Source of the DNA: Delftia acidovorans
GTDB taxonomy: Bacteria > Pseudomonadota > Gammaproteobacteria > Burkholderiales > Burkholderiaceae_C
DNA length: 64,000 bases
Assembly (NCBI GenBank): GCA_031286585.1
Contig: JAITUC010000006.1
Coordinates: 1 to 64,000, forward strand
Direction of reading: 5' to 3'
The position numbers and the translations under genes were made by a program. The notes below the pieces were generated by a model. It was not told the DNA's origin, searched no databases, and saw only the letters and a program-made list of their open reading frames with translations. Shown here one piece after another: positions 34,094 to 42,864 of the stretch (positions are counted from its first letter, which is position 1; every line of letters starts with the position of its first letter).

Positions 34094-35767
34094 ATGTTCC
34101 AGAATTTCCGCCTTTCCATGGCCTGGCTGCACACCTGGTTCGGGCTGGTGCTCGGTTTTGTGCTGATGGTCGTCTTCTTCTTTGGCGCGCTGTCGGTGTT
34201 CGACCGCGAGATCGACCGCTGGGCCATTCCGGCCTCGCGCTTCGAGCCCACGCCCATGCCCTCGTACGACCAGATCCTCAAGCCGGTCTTCGAGTCCATG
34301 CAGCCCAACGCCCAGGCGCGCGAGGCCATGCGCGGCGAGGTCAACGGCCCGCTGCCCGAGCGCTTCGACACGCCCCAGCGCTGGGGCGCCTACACCACGC
34401 ACCGCGACCCGGTGCTGGGCCTGTTCGCCGGCTACGAGGTGGCCAACGCCAAAAAACCCGAGACCCTGATCTGGGCCATGCGCACCATCGACCCGCGCAA
34501 TGGCGAGTCCCTGCCGGACGACCACCTCAAGATCGGCAGCCAGTTCTTCTACCCGCTGCACTACAGCCTGACGCTCAACTGGATGGGCCTGGGCTACTGG
34601 ATCGTGGGCTTTGCCGCACTCATCATGCTGGTGGCCCTGGTCAGCGGCGTGGTCATGCACCGCAAGATCTTCCGCGAGCTGTTCACCTTCCGTCCGAAGA
34701 AGGCCACGCAGCGCAGCGTGCTGGACCTGCACAACATGACGGGCGTGGTGGCGCTGCCCTTCCACTTCTTCTTCGCCTTCACGGGCTTGGTGATCTTTGC
34801 GGGCATCTACTTTCCCATCACCCATACCCAGCTGGAGCCCCTGCACGAGTTGCACGAGAAGATGGAGGCCGAGGAAACCGGCCTGCCGCACGACCGCGCC
34901 GGCGTGGCCGCGCCCGTGGCCTCGGTGGACGCCATGGTGGCCGAGGCGCAGCGCCGCTGGGCCGCCAGGGGCATGGCCGGCGACGTGGGCTTCCTGTCCG
35001 TCACCCATGTGGGCGATGCCAATGGCTATGTCAGCGTCTACCGCGCCGGCACCGACCGCATCGCGCTCACGGGCGAGGGCATCCACTTCAAGGCCAGCAC
35101 CGGCGCCCTGCTGCGCGAAGACCCGCCGCGCACGGCCGTGGACAGCCTCAACACCTTCCTGACCGGCCTGCACCTGCAGCACTTCCGCCACTGGCTGCTG
35201 CGCTGGCTGTACGTGCTGGGCGGCCTGGCCGGCTGCGTGTGCATTGCCACCGGCTTTGTCTTCTTCGTGGAAAAGCGCAAGAAGCAGCACGCCAGACAGG
35301 GCGTGCAGGGCGCGCGCGTGGTCGATGCCCTGGCCGTCACCACGGTCACCGGCATGCTGGTGGCTACGCTGGGCATGCTGATCGCCAACCGCCTGCTGCC
35401 CGAGGCCATGCCCCAGGGCTGGCCGGGCCGGGGCGACATGGAGCGCTATTTCTTCTGGGCCGCCTGGCTGCTGGCCATGGCGCATGCCTTTGTGCGCAGC
35501 GCCCCCGTGGCCCGGGGCCTGCCCAATCCCGCCTGGCGCGAGCAGTGCTGGGCCGTGGCCGCCATGGCCGTCGCCGCCGTGCTGCTGAACTGGCTGACCA
35601 CGGGCGACCACCTGCTCAAGACCCTGGGCGCGGGCTACTGGCCAGTGGCCGGCGTGGACCTGTTCATGCTGGCCAGCGCCGTGCTGGCCGTGGTGGTGGC
35701 GCGCAAGCTCAAGACGCGCGCCGTGCCCGCCATGCCCTCGCGCGCCGCGGAGGTGGCCCATGTCTGA
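34094..35767 (+). CDS. PepSY-associated transmembrane protein (PiuB/FoxB-like)
   Basis: The protein is 557 aa. An N-terminal helix (TWFGLVLGFVLMVVFFFGAL) is followed by a periplasmic loop and a helix pair around residues 170-245, ending VALPFHFFFAFTGLVIF. A second periplasmic region and C-terminal helices complete the PepSY_TM fold. Conserved His residues near helices (MAWLHTWFG, LDLHNMTG) could ligand heme or coordinate metal in a ferri-siderophore reductase, as suggested for related FoxB/FhuF-like proteins. It is in the DUF3649-PepSY-DUF3325 operon and overlaps the next gene by 8 bp. A TonB receptor is usually adjacent to this set but is not here. Confidence 0.88.
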   Translation: MFQNFRLSMAWLHTWFGLVLGFVLMVVFFFGALSVFDREIDRWAIPASRFEPTPMPSYDQILKPVFESMQPNAQAREAMRGEVNGPLPERFDTPQRWGAYTTHRDPVLGLFAGYEVANAKKPETLIWAMRTIDPRNGESLPDDHLKIGSQFFYPLHYSLTLNWMGLGYWIVGFAALIMLVALVSGVVMHRKIFRELFTFRPKKATQRSVLDLHNMTGVVALPFHFFFAFTGLVIFAGIYFPITHTQLEPLHELHEKMEAEETGLPHDRAGVAAPVASVDAMVAEAQRRWAARGMAGDVGFLSVTHVGDANGYVSVYRAGTDRIALTGEGIHFKASTGALLREDPPRTAVDSLNTFLTGLHLQHFRHWLLRWLYVLGGLAGCVCIATGFVFFVEKRKKQHARQGVQGARVVDALAVTTVTGMLVATLGMLIANRLLPEAMPQGWPGRGDMERYFFWAAWLLAMAHAFVRSAPVARGLPNPAWREQCWAVAAMAVAAVLLNWLTTGDHLLKTLGAGYWPVAGVDLFMLASAVLAVVVARKLKTRAVPAMPSRAAEVAHV

Positions 35768-36077
35768 GGGACTGATGGACGCACTGCTGCTGGCCGCCGC
35801 CTTTGCCGCCTCGCTGCTGGGCATGGGCTGGTTTGCGCTGGCCAAGGACGTGCACTGGGAGCAGGTGCACGGCGACACGCCCCAGCCCGATGGCAAGGTC
35901 AGGCTGCTGCGCTGGCTGGGCGCCTCGGGGCTGGCCGCCTCGCTGGGCCTGTGCCTGGCGGTGGACCATGCCTCCATGGCCTCCCTGGTCTGGATCATGA
36001 CGCTGGCAGCCGCTGCCCTGGCCATTGCCTTCACGCTGACCTGGCGGCCGAGTTGGCTGCGCTGGCTGCCGGCCTGA
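35760..36077 (+). CDS. DUF3325 small membrane protein
   Basis: The protein is 105 aa with three helices (LLLAAAFAASLLGMGWFALA, GLAASLGLCLAV, LVWIMTLAAAALAIAFTL). GWFALAKDVHWEQVHG and RWLGASGLAASLGLCLAVD are DUF3325 features. It overlaps the PepSY gene and ends the operon before a bidirectional terminator. It is probably an accessory subunit of the PepSY protein. Confidence 0.82.
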   Translation: MSEGLMDALLLAAAFAASLLGMGWFALAKDVHWEQVHGDTPQPDGKVRLLRWLGASGLAASLGLCLAVDHASMASLVWIMTLAAAALAIAFTLTWRPSWLRWLPA

Positions 36078-36103
36078 CGATCACCGCGCGGTCTTCAAAA
36101 AGC

Positions 36104-36138
36104 AACGCCGTGCCCTGGGTTGACCGGGGCACGGCGTT
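36104..36138. terminator. Bidirectional terminator between convergent operons
   Basis: AACGCCGTGCCC and GGGCACGGCGTT form a 12-bp perfect stem with an 11-base loop. TTTC follows on the plus strand, and GCTTTTTG on the minus strand. It therefore serves both the DUF3325 operon and the agmatine deiminase gene. Confidence 0.85.
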
Positions 36139-36157
36139 TCGGTTGTTCAGTCCGGCA

Positions 36158-37315
36158 TCAACGCGGCTGCTGCTGCGTGGTGCAGTGGATGCCGCCGCCC
36201 CCGGCGGCAATCGCATCGATGTCCAGCTGCACCACCTCGCGGCGGGGAAACAGCTCGCGCAGCAGGGCGCGGGCGTTGGCGTCCGCGCGGGCATCGCCAA
36301 ACTGCGGGGCGATCACGGCGCCGTTGCAGACATAGAAGTTGATGTAGCCAGCTGCGAATTCCCTGGACTCCAGCTTGCTGCGCACCGAAGAGGGGCCCTT
36401 GAGCACCTGCACGCTGAGCCTTTGCCCGCGCGCATCGGTGGCCTGGCGCAGTATGTCCAGATGGCGCCGCGTGACGGCGTAGTCGTAGGAGTCCGGGTCG
36501 TCGTCCAGGCCCGCCACCACCACGCCGGGCGAGGCAAAGCGCGCATAGAAGTCGGTGTGCCCGTCCGTGATGTCGCGTCCCGCAATGCCGGGCAGCCAGA
36601 TGATCTTGCGCAGGCCCAGCAGGCGCTTGAGTTCCGCCTCGCAGGCGGCCTTGGTCAGGCCCGGGTTGCGGTTGGGGTTGAGCACGCAGCTTTCGGTGAT
36701 GAGGGCCGTGCCCTGGCCGTCCACCTCGATGCCGCCGCCCTCCAGCACCAGCTCGGTCTCCAGGTAGCGCACGTTGGCGGCTTCGGTGACAAAGCCCGCC
36801 ACCTCGGCATCGTTGTCATGCGCCTGCTTGTCGCCCCAGCCGTTGAAGTTGAAATCCACGCCCGCCAGTTCGCCCTTGCTGCTGCCAGTGCCGCTGCCCG
36901 GCTTGCGCACGAAGACCGGCCCGGTGTCGCGCATCCAGAGGTCGTCCACGGGCTGCACATGCAGCTGCACGCGGTTGCCGCACAGGCGCGCGGCCAGGTC
37001 GTAGTCGCGCTCGCGCACCAGCATGTTCACGGGCTCGAAGGCGGCAATGGCGCGCGCAATGCCGGCCAGATGCTCGCGTGCGGGCTCCAGCAGGCGGCGG
37101 CCCCAGACCCTTTCGCTGGGGCCGAAGGACATCCAGGTGGACTGGTGCGGCTCGCCCTCGTCGGGCATGTGCCAGGTCTCCAGGCTGTCCGGGTCCTGGC
37201 GGCTGCCTTCGGCACGGGCTGCCGTGGAGCGGGCGGCGGCGGTGCGGGCCAGGGCCGCCACGGGCGACAGGCCCAGGCAGTTCAGCAGGCAGCGGCGGGA
37301 AAGTGCGTAAGGCAT
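36158..37315 (-). CDS. Agmatine deiminase family protein with export signal
   Basis: The protein is 385 aa of the porphyromonas-type peptidyl-arginine deiminase (PAD_porph) family. It has DLWMRDTGP, NFNGWGDKQ and, near the C-terminus, the catalytic Cys in GGGGIHCTTQQQP, matching agmatine deiminases. DITDGHTDFYARF holds the His/Asp of the site. It carries an N-terminal leader with a twin arginine (SRRCLLNCLGLSPVAALA), so it is probably exported, which is unusual for the normally cytoplasmic enzyme. The reaction is agmatine + H2O to N-carbamoylputrescine + NH3. It stands alone, without the carbamoylputrescine amidase. A LysR gene lies 96 bp upstream on the same strand. Confidence 0.88.
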   Translation of the reverse strand: MPYALSRRCLLNCLGLSPVAALARTAAARSTAARAEGSRQDPDSLETWHMPDEGEPHQSTWMSFGPSERVWGRRLLEPAREHLAGIARAIAAFEPVNMLVRERDYDLAARLCGNRVQLHVQPVDDLWMRDTGPVFVRKPGSGTGSSKGELAGVDFNFNGWGDKQAHDNDAEVAGFVTEAANVRYLETELVLEGGGIEVDGQGTALITESCVLNPNRNPGLTKAACEAELKRLLGLRKIIWLPGIAGRDITDGHTDFYARFASPGVVVAGLDDDPDSYDYAVTRRHLDILRQATDARGQRLSVQVLKGPSSVRSKLESREFAAGYINFYVCNGAVIAPQFGDARADANARALLRELFPRREVVQLDIDAIAAGGGGIHCTTQQQPR

Positions 37316-37411
37316 GGTGTCTTCAGCAGGTTCTTGGGGGAATGCTGCGATTGTCCGAGCCCGTATTCATTCTGAAAATTGATATCTTTTGCCGCAATCA
37401 ATCAACCCAGT

Positions 37412-38275
37412 TCATGATTTGGCAAGCGGCACCGCCTGCCCCACAAGGTAGTCAAACACTTCGCGCACCAGCGCCATGCGCGGCTCGCCCTCTGTGCGCG
37501 ACATCCACAGGCGGCCCAGCGCGAAGGGCGGAATGCCTTCCACCAATTGCAGCCGGCCCGTGGCCAAGGACTCGTCCGCCAGCAGGCGTGACACCACGGC
37601 GCAGCCGCGCCCGCGCAGCGCCGCGTCCAGCAGCAGGCGTGCGTCGTCGTAGATGGCGGTCTTGCGCAGCCGGCCCAGGTGCTGGCGGATGAAGGGGCCT
37701 GTACGGTCGCTGGTCAGGTCTTCCTCCAGGCACAGCAGGCCGGCGCCTGTGTGCGGCCCGGGGGCGCGCACGGCCACCAGCTCGTCCGCCAGCAGCGGCA
37801 CCTGCAGCACATCGGTCTGCCGCAGCGGCTCGCGGGTGATGGCTATGTCCACATCCAGCTCGTCGATGTAGCGCGCCGTCTCGTCGGTGGAGACGATGGG
37901 GCACAGCTGCGGGTGGCGCTGCAGCAGGCCGTCCAGGCGCGGTTGCAGCCAGCCGCTGGCCACGGGGGCGGGGCAGACGATGGTGACCAGGCTGTCGTCC
38001 ATGTAGGTCTCGATGCGGCTGAGCCCGTGGCGGATCTGGTCCAGCGACTTGCCCACGCTGTCCAGCAGCAGCCGGCCCGCCACCGTCAGCTCCACGCCGC
38101 GCCCCTTGCGGCGGAACAGCGGCTGGCCCAACTGCTGCTCCAGCTGCGCAATCTGGTGGCTCACGGCGGATTGGGAAATGCACAGCTCCTCTGCCGCGCG
38201 CGAGTAATTGCCCAGGCGGGCTGCGGCCTCGAAGCCGATCAGGAACCGGAAGGAGGGGAGGCGGGCATTGGACAT
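37412..38275 (-). CDS. LysR-family transcriptional regulator (GcvA-like)
   Basis: The protein is 287 aa with an N-terminal HTH (FEAAARLGNYSRAAEELCIS, then QSAVSHQIAQLEQQLG) and a C-terminal LysR effector domain. It begins with ATG at 38275 and lies upstream of the agmatine deiminase gene on the same strand, so it may control it, though only an in-line arrangement supports this. It is divergent from the chemoreceptor gene, about 255 bp away. The ligand is unknown. Confidence 0.85.
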   Translation of the reverse strand: MSNARLPSFRFLIGFEAAARLGNYSRAAEELCISQSAVSHQIAQLEQQLGQPLFRRKGRGVELTVAGRLLLDSVGKSLDQIRHGLSRIETYMDDSLVTIVCPAPVASGWLQPRLDGLLQRHPQLCPIVSTDETARYIDELDVDIAITREPLRQTDVLQVPLLADELVAVRAPGPHTGAGLLCLEEDLTSDRTGPFIRQHLGRLRKTAIYDDARLLLDAALRGRGCAVVSRLLADESLATGRLQLVEGIPPFALGRLWMSRTEGEPRMALVREVFDYLVGQAVPLAKS

Positions 38276-38530
38276 GGGGCACGGCAGGCAAAGCGGTGGA
38301 GTCGGAATTGTCCACGCACCCGGCCGAAGCCGGAGGCGGCGGCCTGGCGCTGCTGCTGCAACACTTGGTTACTTTCTTGACCCATCTCAAATCCCGCTTG
38401 CGGCAGCGTCGATACGCTTCGGCCCATGAATCACCAGGGCTTGACTTTGGTCAGCATGGCTTGGCACGCAGGCATTCCCCGCCTGTGCGCGCACAACAGC
38501 GGCGCACAACGCCGCACAGGAGATGCATCA

Positions 38531-40690
38531 ATGCACATCGGTCAACGTTTCTGGCGCCGCCAAGGATTGGGCGCAAAGCTGTCACTCACCAATTTTGTCT
38601 GGGTCGCCGGCATCCTGGCCCTGCTGGTGCTGGGCATTGCCTGGGATGTGAGCAAGTCCCTGCAGAAGAAAATGCACAACGAGATGCAGCAGGGCATCCA
38701 GGTGCTGCACAACTTCGTCGAGTCCACCGACAAGGAACTGCGCCAGCGCACCCAGTTCCTGGCCGACAGCCTGGCGCGCAGCCTGCAGGGAACCCTCAGC
38801 CTGGACACCAGCGGCGGCGAACCCGTGCTCAGCCTGGACGGCCAGCCGCTCAACGGCAACGATGCGCACCTGCAGGCCTTCACGCGCAGCACCGGCGCCG
38901 TGGCCACCGTGTTTGCGGCCCAGGGGCAGGGCGACTTCGTGCGCATTGCCACCACGCTCAAGAACGAGAAAGGCGACCAGAGCGCGGCCGTGCTGGGCAG
39001 CCGGCTGGACCGCGCCCATCCCGCCTACGCCGCCATCCAGGCCGGCCAAAGCTACATGGGCCTGGCCCACCTGTTCGGCCGCCAGTACATGACGCAATAC
39101 CGCCCGCTCAAGGACGCCTCCGGCGCCACCGTGGGCATTGCCTTCGTGGGCCAGGACTTCTCGCAACTGCTGGAGCACTTCAAGGACTCCATCCGCGCGC
39201 TCAAGGTGGGCCAGACCGGCTACTACTACGTGCTCAATGCCGAAGACGGCCCCCAGCGCGGCCAACTGGTCGTGCATCCCGCCCTGGAAGGCCAGAACAT
39301 GAGCGATTCCAAGGACGGCAATGGCCGCTTCTTCATCCGCGACATGCTGGACCGCAAGCAGGGCAGCATGGCCTATCCCTGGACCAATCCGGGCGAAACC
39401 CAGGCCCGCGACAAGCTGGTCGTCTTCGGCCACTATGCACCGTGGAACTGGGTCATTGCCACCAGCGCCTACGTGGACGAAGCCGTGTCCGAAACCCGCA
39501 GCCTGATCCTGCAGTTCGCCCTCATGGGCCTGGGCGCCGTGCTGCTGCTGTCGGCGGCATGGTTCTGGCTCATCCGCCGAATGATCGTGCGTCCCTTGAA
39601 GCAGGCCAGCCACATGGCCTACGCCATTGCCGATGGCGACCTGACCGTGCGCATCGCCAGCGACCGCCAGGATGAAATCGGCCACCTGCTGGAAGCCATG
39701 AACACCACCAGCACGGGCCTGACGCGCGTGGTCGGCAGCGTGAACGAACAGGCCCACAGCGTGGCCCTGGCCAGCGCGGAAATCGCCCAGGGCAACCAGG
39801 ACCTGGCCGCCCGCACCGAAAGCGAAGCCAGCGCGCTGGAGCAGACCGCCGCCGCCATGGAAGAGCTGGGCTCCACCGTGGCCCACAACGCAGACCACGC
39901 GCAATCGGCCGACCGCATCACGCGCGAGGCCCAGCGCGTCGTCACCGAAGGCGGGCAGGCCGTGCGCAAGGTCGTGCAGACCATGCAGGGCATAGACGCC
40001 AGCAGCAAGAAGATCGCCGACATCATCGGCGTCATCGACTCCATTGCCTTCCAGACCAACATCCTCGCCCTCAACGCCGCCGTGGAAGCGGCCCGCGCGG
40101 GCGAGCATGGCCGGGGCTTTGCCGTGGTGGCCGAGGAAGTGCGCGCCCTGGCAGGCCGCAGCGCCGAGGCCGCCAAGGAAATCAAGCAGCTCATCAGCCA
40201 CAGCGTGGCCGAAATCCACACCGGCAACCAGGAGGCCGCGTTTGCCGGAGAAACCATGGAGCAGGCCATGGCGGAAATCCGCAAGGTCACCCAGCTGATA
40301 TCGGACATCAGCCACGCCAGCGCCGAGCAGAACAACGGCGTGGCCCAGGTGGCCGAGGCCATCACCCACATCGACCAGACCACGCAGAAGAACGCCGCCC
40401 TGGTCGAGGAAATGGCCGGCGCCGCCGCAGGCCTGCGCCACCAGTCCGATCAACTGGTGCGCGTGGTCTCGGTCTTCAGGCTGCCGGGTGGCAATGGTGC
40501 GCCGCTGCAGACTGCGGCCCGCGCAGCGAGCGCCACGCAAACCACCAGCGCCGCAATCCACCGTGCCCCGGCGCTGGCGCCCAGCGCTGCCGCGGCCAAG
40601 CCCGCAGCATCGGCCGCCCTGGCAAAAACGGCCGCCGCCAAGCCCGTCGCCATGGCCTCCACGGCCGATGACGACTGGGACAATTTCTGA
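38531..40690 (+). CDS. Methyl-accepting chemotaxis protein with periplasmic Cache-type sensor
   Basis: The protein is 719 aa. TM1 (residues ~22-42), a periplasmic ligand domain of Cache 3/Cache 2 fusion type (~50-320; YMTQYRPLKDASGATVGIAF, YYYVLNAEDG), TM2 (~330-350), a HAMP domain and a cytoplasmic MCP signalling hairpin follow in order. The hairpin tip IAFQTNILALNAAVEAARAG is intact. The start at 38531 has AGGAG 8 bases upstream; upstream in-frame ATGs add an unlikely leader. An Ala/Pro-rich C-terminal tail ends DDDWDNF, an unusual pentapeptide-like end that could bind CheR/CheB (inference). The ligand is unknown. Confidence 0.93.
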   Translation: MHIGQRFWRRQGLGAKLSLTNFVWVAGILALLVLGIAWDVSKSLQKKMHNEMQQGIQVLHNFVESTDKELRQRTQFLADSLARSLQGTLSLDTSGGEPVLSLDGQPLNGNDAHLQAFTRSTGAVATVFAAQGQGDFVRIATTLKNEKGDQSAAVLGSRLDRAHPAYAAIQAGQSYMGLAHLFGRQYMTQYRPLKDASGATVGIAFVGQDFSQLLEHFKDSIRALKVGQTGYYYVLNAEDGPQRGQLVVHPALEGQNMSDSKDGNGRFFIRDMLDRKQGSMAYPWTNPGETQARDKLVVFGHYAPWNWVIATSAYVDEAVSETRSLILQFALMGLGAVLLLSAAWFWLIRRMIVRPLKQASHMAYAIADGDLTVRIASDRQDEIGHLLEAMNTTSTGLTRVVGSVNEQAHSVALASAEIAQGNQDLAARTESEASALEQTAAAMEELGSTVAHNADHAQSADRITREAQRVVTEGGQAVRKVVQTMQGIDASSKKIADIIGVIDSIAFQTNILALNAAVEAARAGEHGRGFAVVAEEVRALAGRSAEAAKEIKQLISHSVAEIHTGNQEAAFAGETMEQAMAEIRKVTQLISDISHASAEQNNGVAQVAEAITHIDQTTQKNAALVEEMAGAAAGLRHQSDQLVRVVSVFRLPGGNGAPLQTAARAASATQTTSAAIHRAPALAPSAAAAKPAASAALAKTAAAKPVAMASTADDDWDNF

Positions 40691-40706
40691 GAGCCACCGG
40701 GTGAGG

Positions 40707-40729
40707 CCAGGGGAGCCTGGAGCCCCTGG
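40707..40729 (+). terminator. Hairpin after the chemoreceptor gene
   Basis: CCAGGGG...CCCCTGG (7-bp stem) overlaps a tandem repeat of AGCCCCTGG. There is no U-tract. It is probably a transcript end, with weak support. Confidence 0.4.
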
Positions 40730-40814
40730 AGCCCCTGGCTCCAGCGGCCCCCTCTCTCGGGCCCGCGGCGCTCTGGCATGCTCTGCAGCCACTCCATGAA
40801 CCGGTTGAATCCCA

Positions 40815-41099
40815 TTGACGCCCCTTGAATACATCGATCGCGCCCTGGCGCTGGTGGCCCAACGTGCCCTGGCCCTGCCAGGGCACGATGTCTTCCAACA
40901 CTTGGCGCAGCAGCTGCAATACGTGCGTGCGGTGCTGCTGGACCGGAGCCTGGATCGCTCCAGGCTGCACCAGATCACCATCGGCAGCGTTGCGGTCAAG
41001 GAGTTCGACGAGACCGATCCAGAGCTTGCCGGGGCCCTGAAGCATGCGCATTACGTGGCCGTGCAGACCGCGCGCGGGCTGAAGATCGATTTGCCCTGA
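40815..41099 (+). CDS. Tsi6-like T6SS immunity protein, orphan
   Basis: The protein is 94 aa, small and mostly helical. MTPLEYIDRALALVAQRAL, the central QLQYVRAVLLDRSLDRSRLH and ITIGSVAVKEFDETDPELAGAL resemble Tsi6, the immunity protein for the Pseudomonas NAD(P)+ glycohydrolase toxin Tse6; length (94 versus about 94-97 aa) and ends agree as far as I recall. It starts at ATG 40815. No Tse6-like PAAR/RHS toxin, EagT chaperone or T6SS gene is within the window, so the gene is an unpaired immunity determinant. It converges with an unknown gene. The identification is by recall, not alignment. Confidence 0.68.
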   Translation: MTPLEYIDRALALVAQRALALPGHDVFQHLAQQLQYVRAVLLDRSLDRSRLHQITIGSVAVKEFDETDPELAGALKHAHYVAVQTARGLKIDLP

Positions 41100-41138
41100 G
41101 CGCCCCCCAGCAAAGGAAATGGCCGGGGCAATGTGGCG

Positions 41139-41798
41139 CTACGCCAGCGGAGTCTCGAAGACCACCCGGCCCAGGCGGCTCTTGGCGATGTAGCTGTTGC
41201 CGCTGATCTCGGCGGTCTTGAAAGAGTCGCGGCGGTCAATGAAGCCGGGCACATCGCTCATCCACAGCCTTTGCGGGGTGCTCTGGCCTGCCCTGGTCAC
41301 TTCGCAATACCAGGCTTCACCCACTGCGGAATCAAGGCGCCGGAACACTTCCACCCGGGACTTTCTGTCCTTGCTGCGCTTGCCCAGCTTCTTGATGGGC
41401 AGCGTCAGCTGGAATTGGCGCTGCACCACCGCATCCGCTGCCGCGTTGATGGCCTGCACGGCTTGCAGGTTCGGTCCCTTGCGATGGGCGATGTCCATCA
41501 GGCACTGGCGCAGGAGCTCCAGCAACTGCTGGTTCTGGGCAGCGCGGTCCTGCGCCAGAAAATGCGCAAAGTCGAAATCCTCAACAAAAACCGCAGTCAC
41601 TCCAAGAACGTTGTCGAACGCCTCCGCTTCGCCCTGGGGGCCAAGAACCACGGCAATCTTGCTGCTGCCATTGATCTCAACCGCAGGTAACAGGGCCATG
41701 AACATCTCGGTGATGGGGTGGGTCAGGCAGCGAATGCACACGCCTTCAGGCAGCGCGGCCAGGTCACTTTCGGCCAGGGTGAGCAGGTTCAACTTCAT
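41139..41798 (-). CDS. Hypothetical protein, unknown function
   Basis: The protein is 219 aa. The N-terminus has CIRCLTHPITEMFMALLPAVE. The middle is helical (QDRAAQNQQLLELLRQCLMD), and the C-terminal half is rich in basic residues and beta-prone (KKLGKRSKDRKSRVEVFRRL). No signal peptide or membrane segment is seen. It starts at 41798. It lies between an orphan immunity gene (converging) and the Bro-N gene (upstream on the same strand, 109 bp away). I do not recognise a family. Confidence 0.6.
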   Translation of the reverse strand: MKLNLLTLAESDLAALPEGVCIRCLTHPITEMFMALLPAVEINGSSKIAVVLGPQGEAEAFDNVLGVTAVFVEDFDFAHFLAQDRAAQNQQLLELLRQCLMDIAHRKGPNLQAVQAINAAADAVVQRQFQLTLPIKKLGKRSKDRKSRVEVFRRLDSAVGEAWYCEVTRAGQSTPQRLWMSDVPGFIDRRDSFKTAEISGNSYIAKSRLGRVVFETPLA

Positions 41799-41907
41799 GG
41801 GAGTCTCGCTATATGCGCCATTGTCCCTGCCCGGGCTACTGTCCGGATCACTGCCCGGCCAGCCGCTGGCCACTCCTGGGGCAAAGGAGTGGCATTTGAC
41901 GCCCGCC

Positions 41908-42864
41908 TCAGTCGTGCCGCGCCATCAGGTCACGGCGGCGGCGCTCGTAGTAGTGCCGCTGGCACTCGGCCGCCTCCTGCCAGGCCTGCCTGTCTATGGC
42001 TTCCTGCACATGGTCCGGCAACGGCCGGGGCGGCGCAGCCGTTGCCAGCATGGCCTCCATGCCCTCCAGCGGCGCAAAGCCCAGGCAGGGCAGCTCGAAC
42101 GGCAGCATGGGCTCCTGCGCATTGGCAAGAATGGCCCCCAGCGCCCAACGCGCCATGCGGTCAAAGAATCCGTCAGGGTGCCCATGGTTCCAGTACCGCG
42201 CCATCTCCGGCCCCGCAAACCGCATGGCGTCATAGGCATGCCTGGGGTTGTGGCGGGCCAGCTCCACCACCTCGCTGAACCAGATCTCTCCAATCCCGTA
42301 GTGCTCATGCCCGCTGTTCACGCGCGGCGGCACAAACCACTGAATGCGCTCCCCCTTCGCATTGCGCCGTGTGAAAGACAGGTCATCGCAGGTGCGGATG
42401 CGGCGCAAGACCTTGGGTGCAGGCCCCGGGATCAGGCTCTGGGGCGGGTGCATGGCATCGTGCCCGGGCCGGGCCTTGCGCTTCGTTTTGCTGACTTTGG
42501 CCGATGCATCCATGCTGGCCAGGACCCTGTCCTTCACCCAGCGCCTGAAGCGCTTTGCCTCAGGTGAGGGGCTGGCCTGTATCAGTGCATGCAGACCCTC
42601 CACGCTGATGGCCACCACGGCTTCGCGCCTGGGCTTGCGGCCGGACTCACCGGAAAGGCGCACCGTGCAGCGCTGGTCCTCATCGAGTTGGCCCGTAGCC
42701 ACCTTGTGGCGGGAGATTCCCAGGGCGGTGCACACATCCTTGGCAAGAAGCCAGGTCACGCCATTCCCGGGGAATGTGCGAATCGGGTTGTGACCGAAGT
42801 GGAAGGTTTGGGGCGTGATGCCGTCTGCAGGGATTCCACGGACGGACGGAGTCTGCGTAGCCAT
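41908..42864 (-). CDS. Bro-N domain protein, phage antirepressor-like
   Basis: The protein is 318 aa. The N-terminal Bro-N domain (about residues 20-118) includes VTWLLAKDVCTALGISRHKV, LSGESGRKPRREAVVAISVEGLHAL and SPEAKRFRRWVKDRVL, as in phage antirepressors and baculovirus repeated proteins. A charged linker (SKTKRKARPG) and a C-terminal region without a recognised domain follow. The AGGAGGCC ribosome site lies 4 bases before the ATG codon. It is preceded by a structured leader. The gene suggests a prophage or plasmid remnant; no other phage genes are next to it. Confidence 0.8.
   Translation of the reverse strand: MATQTPSVRGIPADGITPQTFHFGHNPIRTFPGNGVTWLLAKDVCTALGISRHKVATGQLDEDQRCTVRLSGESGRKPRREAVVAISVEGLHALIQASPSPEAKRFRRWVKDRVLASMDASAKVSKTKRKARPGHDAMHPPQSLIPGPAPKVLRRIRTCDDLSFTRRNAKGERIQWFVPPRVNSGHEHYGIGEIWFSEVVELARHNPRHAYDAMRFAGPEMARYWNHGHPDGFFDRMARWALGAILANAQEPMLPFELPCLGFAPLEGMEAMLATAAPPRPLPDHVQEAIDRQAWQEAAECQRHYYERRRRDLMARHD

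Noticed and set aside
38582..40999. Minus-strand frame (805 codons) opposite the chemoreceptor
   Set aside because: It is antisense to an intact MCP and contains no known motif.
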